A program made the translations under genes and the position numbers. Positions 57,837 to 64,000 of a stretch of 64,000 nt of DNA are shown piece after piece. Within the stretch, counting starts at the first letter, position 1. Each line of letters opens with the position of its first letter. This stretch comes from Neoechinorhynchus agilis (Eukaryota; Acanthocephala), in the NCBI GenBank assembly GCA_051530055.1, contig CM121343.1, forward strand, positions 6,634,001 to 6,698,000, read 5' to 3'. The notes under the pieces were generated by a model, which ran no database searches, was not told the DNA's origin, and saw nothing but the letters and a program-made list of their open reading frames with translations.

Positions 57837-58100
57837 TAGAAAAATTAGAATTTATTTTACCTTAGAATTAAACTAGCAGTTCTTTACATTACATTGGACC
57901 CATTACATGTCATCGCAGCGTTGCCACGCTGGACCGCCAGACTCAAGTTTTGCCTGTCGCCCCAGTTCAATCACGAATTCCGCTAAATCAGAAACTCTCG
58001 AGTCTTAGGAGTAGATCAATGCTTTGAGATTATTTAGCCAACAAGAAGCCGGTCGCCGATTAAATTCCAGTAAATCTAAGGACGTTATTTTATGTAAAAG

Positions 58101-58755
58101 GACCTGTAACCACAGCAACTACATTCGTTTGAAAATCAATCAACGGAGAGACCAAAGTCAATCGAACGATTAAACACGATGAGTCTTGTTTGCTATTTGC
58201 AGAATGCCGATTCAAGGATGCTACAAAAGTTCAGGACAAAGGTGAACGTAAAGGAGCATTCAAAGTTTCCATTTCATCTTCACGGTCCTCGTGGTATTAT
58301 ATATCTAAACGTTATCGCCATTAGCCGCTTGATTCCAACCAATGACGTGAGAAAACGGTGACAATAAAACGAAGTTATCATTCGAATTAGAAATCATTCA
58401 TACGTTGAACAAATATCGAATCGATAATGATCACCATAATCTCTAAAAAGACGTTGTAAATATCTTTTTGGTTGCATGAATTTATTTTGAACCTTAAATC
58501 ACAAGAATTAAGAAGGAAGCATTTTTACAATGCACCAAATACATTTTGTCTTTCTCAAGAAAGTGCAACTAATTTCCTTCATTTGTCAAATGGTTCAGGA
58601 GTTTCAGACTAGCGATCAAAACTCACAATGAATGTAACGTAGACATTTAAGATAAAAAAATTTACCATTTAACCAAATACACCAAAGTTACAATCACGAT
58701 TCGTCAGCTTCAAACCTTGCTCAAATTTCCAAGATTCTAAGAACGTTGATTCCAA
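58101..58755. repeat. Dispersed repeat, copy 1 (with about 300-bp insertion)
   Basis: 58101-58290 and 58583-58755 match 62588-62960 at high identity (AACTACATTCGTTTGAAAAT, GTTCAGGACAAAGGTGAACG, TTTCAGACTAGCGATCAAAA). Here the two halves are separated by about 300 unique bases; in copy 2 they are contiguous. The pair flanks the MGMT gene. Confidence 0.88.
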
Positions 58756-59053
58756 GAACGTTGAAGATTTTCTATGCGATTGGAATTGTAACGCTAACTA
58801 TTGGAAATATTTATTGGTCGAACCGATAGTGTAATCTTAGTACCACTAAAACATTTAGAGCATTTGGCTCATGGCGACAGTTTTTACTCCGCTGTATTTC
58901 AGAATGATATTCTCTAAAACTTTTAGATAAATCATTCGAAAAAACATGTTAAATCAGTCAGCCCAAATGCATTATTTGATCCTACTGTGCTATCTCCATA
59001 TCCGAACGATATTTCAGTTTCGCTATATTTCTGAACTCATCAACCATAAATCT

Positions 59054-61176
59054 TTATTTCATTTTCTTGTGTGTTTCCATCTCGACAAGTTTCCTTTTCA
59101 GTTCTGTACTTTTTCCTCCCATGAATTGACCCAAAGATCCATCACTTTTTATAACTCTATGACAAGGAATTATAATCGGACACGGGTTCATGCGCATGCA
59201 ACGTCCAACGAATCTGGCACAACGTCCATTTCCGAAACACTTTTCGCTGATTTGACGGTAAGAAACGGTGTCGCCATACTTTATATGCCGCTTTGGATCT
59301 TCAAAATTTTTAATATTTAAGTAGTAATCAACGTTGATAGTTTAGACAACAAAAATAAAGCGTTAGCAGGTGCATTCTTAAAAAACAAGAAAATATAAAA
59401 TTTAATTTTTTGTTGGTCTGGAAAAATATGAATCAGAAATTCGAAATTATTGAATTGGAATTATTAGTACGATCTATTAACTAATGTCATTTATCATTGT
59501 TCTCAGGGTAAATTTGATTGTATGTTGGCGAATCCAGTCCCCAGTGCTATCCATACTCATTTATTTGAGAAATATTTCACAAGGTTTTCCTTGCCTCTTC
59601 AGTCGCTACTGATTGTAAATTTTAAATGTGTGAATTGGTGTCTTTATTAATTGAGAAATATTTCACAAGGTTTTCCTTGCCTCTTCAGTCGCGGTTGCTT
59701 CTAAGTTTTAAATGTGTGGGTTGGTGTCTTTATTTATTTGAGAAATATTTCACAAGGTTTTCTTTGCCGCTTCAGTCGCGGTTGCTTCTAAGTTTTTAAT
59801 GCGTGGGTTGGTGTCTTTATTTATTTGAGAAATATTTCACAAGGTTTTCGTTGCCTCTTCAGTCGCCGTTGCTTCTAAGTTTTAAATGTGTGGGTTGGTG
59901 TCTTTATTTATTTGAGAAATATTTCACAAGGTTTTCTTTGCCGCTTCAGTCGCGGTTGCTTCTAATTTTTTAATGCGTGGGTTGGTGTCTTTATTTATTT
60001 GAGAAATATTTCACAAGGTTTTCGTTGCCTCTTCAGTCGCCGTTGCTTCTAAGTTTTAAATGTGTGGGTTGGTGTCTTTATTTATTTGAGAAATATTTCA
60101 CAAGGTTTTCTTTGCCGCTTCAGTCGCGGTTGCTTCTAAGTTTTTAATGCGTGGGTTGGTGTCTTTATTTATTTGAGAAATATTTCACAAGGTTTTCGTT
60201 GCCTCTTCAGTCGCCGTTGCTTCTAAGTTTTAAATGTGTGGGTTGGTGTCTTTATTTATTTGAGAAATATTTCACAAGGTTTTCTTTGCCGCTTCAGTCG
60301 CGGTTGCTTCTAAGTTTTTAATGCGTGGGTTGGTGTCTTTATTTATTTGAGAAATATTTCAAAAGGTTTTCCTTGCCTCTTCAGTCGCTATTGTTAAAGT
60401 GTTTTATTGACATTTAAGTGCGAATAAAACACTAACAATAGCGACTGAAGAGGGAGAGAAAACCTTGCAAAATTTTTCTCAAATAAATAAATGAATATCG
60501 ATAACACCGGGAGCAGGATTCGCCAACGTACTATTAACTAATGTTTTGACTTGTGGTGAATATATTCGATCGGTTATAAATCATTTTATTCGTCTGAAAT
60601 ATTTCGAAAGAAGAAACCTCGCTTTATCAATCATTGTTTGCAAGTTTGTTCAATTATGGGAGTATCTTCACCACAAGTAAAAAATTAACATCCCGATGGA
60701 TTTTCTTGAGATTAACTACTGTTTAGCGTTATCTCCAATGATTAATTTATTTCGTAATTAACTAATATTTTAAACGAATACGATACGGGTTTTTTAAGAA
60801 TTTAAAATGTAAAAAATCAATTTAAAAATAAACAAATACGTGATGGAATAATTTAATATTTTTCACACACTTAAAGAACCAAAATTTCAAAGCGTACATT
60901 CGAAGCGAGAAACTTCAAAACTCGAATCATTGTTTCTGTTAATTTAAATGATTCCCAACAAATGAGTTCCGATGAATTGTCAAGAGCAACTCCTGAGAAA
61001 AAATTTTCAAAGCATTGGATAAAATTGTCGCTTGTTTGAGTTTCATTGAAGTTCATACTTTTGTCCTCGAGTTTTATTATCTCGATCTCATGCAATCCTT
61101 TCGGGCAGAATGTATATTTTAGATGACATATTGGAGCCACATAAAAACCATTGCAAACTATGGCTTGGCACTTCAT
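59054..61176 (-). CDS. MGMT: Methylated-DNA--protein-cysteine methyltransferase, two exons
   Basis: Suicide repair enzyme that transfers the alkyl group from O6-methylguanine to its own cysteine. Exon 1 (61176-60898) encodes MKCQAIVCNGFYVAPICHLK, FCPKGLHEIEIIKLED and CWESFKLTETMIRVLKFLAS, the usual N-terminal fold. Exon 2 (about 59290-59054) encodes HIKYGDTVSYRQISEKCFGN, GRCARFVGRCMRMNPCPIII and the active site PCHRV (codons at about 59153-59170), then GSLGQFMGGKSTELKRKL. About 171 aa, the size of compact family members. The donor is AAT|GTACGC (intron G at 60897); the acceptor is probably AAAG|CGGCAT or 12 bases further on. The ATG follows TTTTAG|ATC. The 1.6-kb intron hosts two transposable elements. 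AATAAA overlaps the stop codon (AAATAAAG). Confidence 0.9.
59475..60544. mobile_element. Foldback element in the MGMT intron, arm expanded to ten 87-bp units
   Basis: CTATTAACTAATGT occurs at 59475-59488 and 60531-60544 (14-bp direct repeat). Terminal inverted repeats start GTATGTTGGCGAATCC at 59521 and end GGATTCGCCAACGTA at 60530. GAGAAATATTTC recurs at 59568, 59653, 59740, 59827, 59914, 60001, 60088, 60175, 60262 and 60349: mostly exactly 87 bp. Units alternate between a TTTGCCGCTTCAGTCGCGG and a GTTGCCTCTTCAGTCGCCG type, giving a 174-bp higher-order period. The right arm (about 60428-60530) has just one inverted copy of the unit. Confidence 0.88.
60550..60677. mobile_element. 128-bp MITE with 11-bp terminal inverted repeats
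   Basis: CTTGTGGTGAA at 60550-60560 and TTCACCACAAG at 60667-60677. The interior has ATTTCGAAAGAAGAAACCTC, like the repeats near 43.2 and 43.6 kb. It lies in the MGMT intron a few bases from the larger foldback element. Confidence 0.7.
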
Positions 61177-61859
61177 GATCTAAAATTAAAACAATACACA
61201 AATTAGAGCATTTTGATCGCAAATGGAAGCGCGATAAAATTCCAATGAGAACTTGGTTTAGAAACACACGAACAATATCCAATATTTATAAATTCTAAAA
61301 ATCATAATGAATTTAACGATTTAATGTCAGTTGATATAAGCGAACAGAATCCTCTTTCGGACAACCGATCAGCACGTCACCTTATTTATAACATTTTTTA
61401 TTTGTCTTCAAAACTATCTCCGGATATCAAATTGCAATTATGATTCAAAACACATCCCAGAGATTGCGACCGCCACCGCATGACGGTAGAAAGATTAACA
61501 GTTCTACGGAATGATTTCTGGTTCATAATTAGCTCGTCTTGCATTCAACCAGGAATTATTGACGAGCTATATAATTCTCAAGCTCAGGACCGAAAGCTAA
61601 AAAAATACCATCTTTGTTAAAAATCCTTCAAATAAAATCAATTAAAATATCAATATAGAATCATGAAGATGTGTACTACTTTGATTTAATATTGGGCATC
61701 TAATAAATTAACGGAGATTTTTAAAGCTCTATCGAAAAGATCACATTTTAGTCAAGTGACTTTGAATAACAAAATTTAGTTTTTAGGATCCTGAGGTTGA
61801 TTTTGCCAAATAGAATTAATCGAGGTCGCAAAAAAAGGTGAACCAGTAGCGTTGTCGAT
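61177..61859. other. Intergenic upstream of MGMT
   Basis: Promoter side of MGMT, AT-rich; no gene or repeat recognised. Confidence 0.45.
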
Positions 61860-62052
61860 TACTTTAAAAGTATATTTTATGTAAATTTATTAAATCGACA
61901 TTTCGGCTCAATCCAGAGCCTTTATCAAGATTGTAAAGCTTACTTGAATTTTCCTCTGCTAACAATCTTGATAAAGGCTCTGGATTGAGCCGAAATTTCG
62001 ATATAATAAATTTACATAATTTTTGTCGCCATTACACAACTACTTTAAAAGT
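61860..62052. mobile_element. Foldback element with 57-bp arms and 12-bp direct repeats
   Basis: TACTTTAAAAGT at 61860-61871 and 62041-62052. Arms 61878-61934 and 61962-62018 pair at 55 of 57 positions, with a 27-base loop. The right arm contains CTTGATAAAGGCTC, TGGATT, GAGCC, GAAA (61967-61995), a stem flanked by sequences resembling a degenerate hammerhead core. The left arm is 6 bases from the direct repeat and the right arm is 22 bases from it. Confidence 0.8.
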
Positions 62053-62154
62053 TACATACATCAGGAGTCTTCTAAGGAAGCAAATAGCTCAATATACTTC
62101 TAGATTTTGGTCTAAAAAATGCGCAGAGTCCATCGTTCCTAGTTTGTTGCATGA

Positions 62155-62596
62155 TTGTCGATCGCTCGAGACAAAACTGCCCTGTTCGAAATAAACGCCG
62201 GCGGTTTATTGATCGAATGCGTTTTCGGAGAAGTCACGCTCGTGGATCGCCTAAAAGTCAATATCATTGAACCATCCACTGCATCCGAAGTCTTCGACTT
62301 CCATAAAATAGGACTAAATAAGGATGCGGAACCAAAGTATGGCAAAAATATAATTGCAGTATCCTTTCAATGAAAATATAAACTGACATTTTGCCAAAAC
62401 GTCTATGGCAAAATCAATATTGCGATCGTGGAGGAAACTCACATTCCGTGTTGAAAAAAAAGAAAAAATAAATTCTATTTCAAGATCATTAAATATTTAC
62501 ACGAAAATTGAGTCGAATGAAATTAAAGTATCAAACTTAAATACATTTGAAACGCCGATTAAACTCACCCGCCGCGTTTCTGTAGCCGACCTGTAA
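62155..62596 (+). pseudogene. Unrecognised protein-like fragments
   Basis: Two adjacent frames, TALFEINAGGLLIECVFGEV ... (to 62373) and MAKSILRSWRKLTFRVEKKE ... (62405-62596), look more protein-like than random AT-rich frames but have no recognisable domain. They lie between a foldback element and dispersed repeat copy 2, so they may be transposon remnants. Confidence 0.25.
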
Positions 62597-62960
62597 CCAT
62601 AGCAACTACATTCGTTTGAAAATCAATCAACGGAGAGACCAAAGTCAATCGAACGATTAAATCGATGAGTCTTGTTTGCTATTTGCAGAATGCCGATTCA
62701 AAGATGCTACAAAAGTTCAGGACAAAGGTGAACGTAAAGGAGCATTCAAAGTTTCCATTTCATCTTCACGGTTTGTCAAATGAATCAGGAGTTTCAGACT
62801 AGCGATCAAAACTCACAATGAATGTAACGTAGACATTTAAGATAAAAAAAATTTACCATTTAACCAAATACACCAAAGTTACAATCACGATTCGTCAGCT
62901 TTAAACCTTGCTCAAATTTCCAAGATTCTAAGAACGTTGATTCCAAAACGCTAATCTTTT
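62588..62960. repeat. Dispersed repeat, copy 2 (contiguous)
   Basis: About 370 bp matching 58101-58290 joined directly to 58583-58755; the junction is CTTCACGGTTTGTC. Direct orientation relative to copy 1, 4.5 kb away on the other side of MGMT. Confidence 0.88.
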
Positions 62961-63151
62961 CCAAATTGAGAAGGAAAACATGTCAAAATTCCAGTGGGCA
63001 AGGTTAATCGACGTGAATGTGGGCATTCGATTGACAAATTCATGCTGACGTCATTGTTACGTCATCAAAAGATTATTGCGTAAATACACGGAAGAATCAT
63101 TGTGCTTTGGATACGTTTTCTCAAGTTTATTTTGATTATCGTAGTTGAGGG

Positions 63152-63280
63152 AAAAAGATGCTTTCTTTTGGTAGTTTTGCAAGTACGCATTTATATTTCA
63201 TCTGCTATCAATGACAAACCTAGAGGAAATGTCGGAGTAATCCGACGGGGTCGCAAAACTACTAAAAGAAAGTATATTTT
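63152..63280. mobile_element. Small foldback element
   Basis: AGATGCTTTCTTTTGGTAGT (in 63156-63180) is inverted at 63253-63280 (ACTACTAAAAGAAAGTATAT); arms of about 28 bp with a few mismatches and a loop of about 72 bases. Flanking direct repeats were not found. Confidence 0.5.
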
Positions 63281-63488
63281 GTTTTATTTTGGTGATAATA
63301 ATCCCGGTAATAGCACATTTGATTTATTGGAAATATTTCGCGGAGGAGGTGACATCGCCTCATTGTAAGTTTTTAAATATGTGATGTTTGAAGATTGATC
63401 GATGATTTTATTTTAAAATCAGATTGGTTTCGAAGGCACAATCTTGTACACGTTTATCAACATTGCTCGAAGTTTGTTAATATGGTGT

Positions 63489-63561
63489 TTATTTTCAGCT
63501 AAGTCGGTGGAGCATGGGGCTCTTAATTCCAGGGTCGTGGGTTCGAGCTCCACGCCGGGCG
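63489..63561 (+). tRNA. tRNA-Lys(CTT) pseudogene, 5' acceptor strand missing
   Basis: From GTCGGTGGAGC onward the sequence follows tRNA-Lys: anticodon arm with CTCTTAA (anticodon CTT), variable loop AGGGTC, T-arm GTGGGTTCGAGCTCCAC and 3' acceptor strand GCCGGGC plus G. The 5' acceptor strand should be GCCCGGC but reads TTATTTT, and the D-stem has a mismatch (GCTA against GAGC). Without the acceptor stem it cannot be a functional tRNA; it is a truncated copy or part of a SINE. Confidence 0.7.
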
Positions 63562-64000
63562 GAATCTTTTTTTGCACGTTTTGTGCTTTATTAATGTGAA
63601 ATCTAGAAAAGTTAAAAGAAATCTAACAAAAGAATTCCCTTTGAAATATTTCGTTTGTCTCGTCGGACTTCAGATCATTTGTAAGTTTTTACGGCGTTAA
63701 TTAGCACCTATTTCCCATGTCATTTTGTAGCGCCTTCTTTAACAATTAAGAAACCTTAAAGTTACCATTGGCAAGCTCAGATTAAGATAAAAATCGTTGG
63801 CTTAGTGAACCATATAAAAATGTTTTAAGTTCAAATGGGTTTTACCTTAACGAAATTTAAATGTACGGCCACTATATGAACTCTTTAAAACAATTTTATA
63901 ATTCGATTAATATGACGAAACAAATACTTTTAACAAGCTATTTGAGATTATTGACAAACTAGACGTTTTAGCCGGCGTTTCCCGGAAGAGCCAAATGAAT
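63562..64000. other. Window end, no gene seen
   Basis: AT-rich sequence to the window edge; no coding frame or RNA recognised. Confidence 0.4.

Overview
This is a nuclear window from an invertebrate animal. It carries clear single-copy metazoan genes: mitochondrial succinate dehydrogenase flavoprotein, rabenosyn-5, the eIF2-alpha kinase PERK, cytohesin, an NK1-class homeobox gene, LETM1, a PHD/extended-PHD chromatin protein and MGMT. They are split by very short spliceosomal introns: three of 43-50 bp in the LETM1 gene, 46 bp in the homeobox gene, about 70 bp in a PWWP gene and about 97 bp in rabenosyn. Several start codons lie 3-22 bases after a good 3' splice site with no visible upstream exon, which fits either 5'UTR introns or spliced-leader trans-splicing. 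The phylum cannot be named from this sequence alone; nematodes, rotifers, mites and other compact-intron lineages remain possible.

Layout. 1-2.0 kb: the 3' exon of SDHA (+), preceded by an intron holding a 129-bp tandem repeat. 2.7-3.0 kb: a small secreted protein (-). 5.5-6.9 kb: rabenosyn-5 (+). 7.4-11.7 kb: a short foldback element, a 24-bp Pro/Thr-type minisatellite of about 82 units, and a decayed non-LTR retrotransposon (+). 12.8-15.5 kb: a decayed RTE-like LINE (-). 16.4-19.2 kb: PERK (-). 19.8-28.2 kb: two unrelated satellites joined end to end (131 bp x 26, then 57 bp x about 88 with higher-order structure). 29.1-31.8 kb: cytohesin and a PWWP protein (+). 33.0-38.2 kb: tandem repeats, a foldback element and the NK1 homeobox gene (-). 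39.3-42.3 kb: LETM1 (-), whose own 5' end has been amplified into a 164-bp tandem array. 44.4-45.6 kb: a Penelope-like reverse transcriptase relic (-). 46.8-48.0 kb: a TATA-driven secreted leucine-rich-repeat gene (+). 48.3-52.8 kb: a graveyard of retroelements, including a long LINE copy with a damaged catalytic box. 53.7-55.0 kb: PHD/ePHD protein (-). 55.6-58.8 kb: tandem and duplicated repeats. 59.1-61.2 kb: MGMT (-), with a foldback element inside its intron whose arm has expanded to ten 87-bp units. 61.9-64 kb: another foldback element, duplicated sequence and a tRNA-Lys-like pseudogene.

The genes are unrelated housekeeping and developmental loci with no operon-like logic. The unusual content is the repeat biology: more than a dozen independent tandem arrays in 64 kb, at least two of which grew from recognisable parents (a gene's 5' end, a transposon arm), and a set of short foldback elements that share one architecture: 10-14 bp flanking direct repeats, an inverted repeat close to one of them, and a short one-sided extension at the other. 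Some contain hammerhead-ribozyme-like core motifs. These elements are the best candidate for an undescribed system here.
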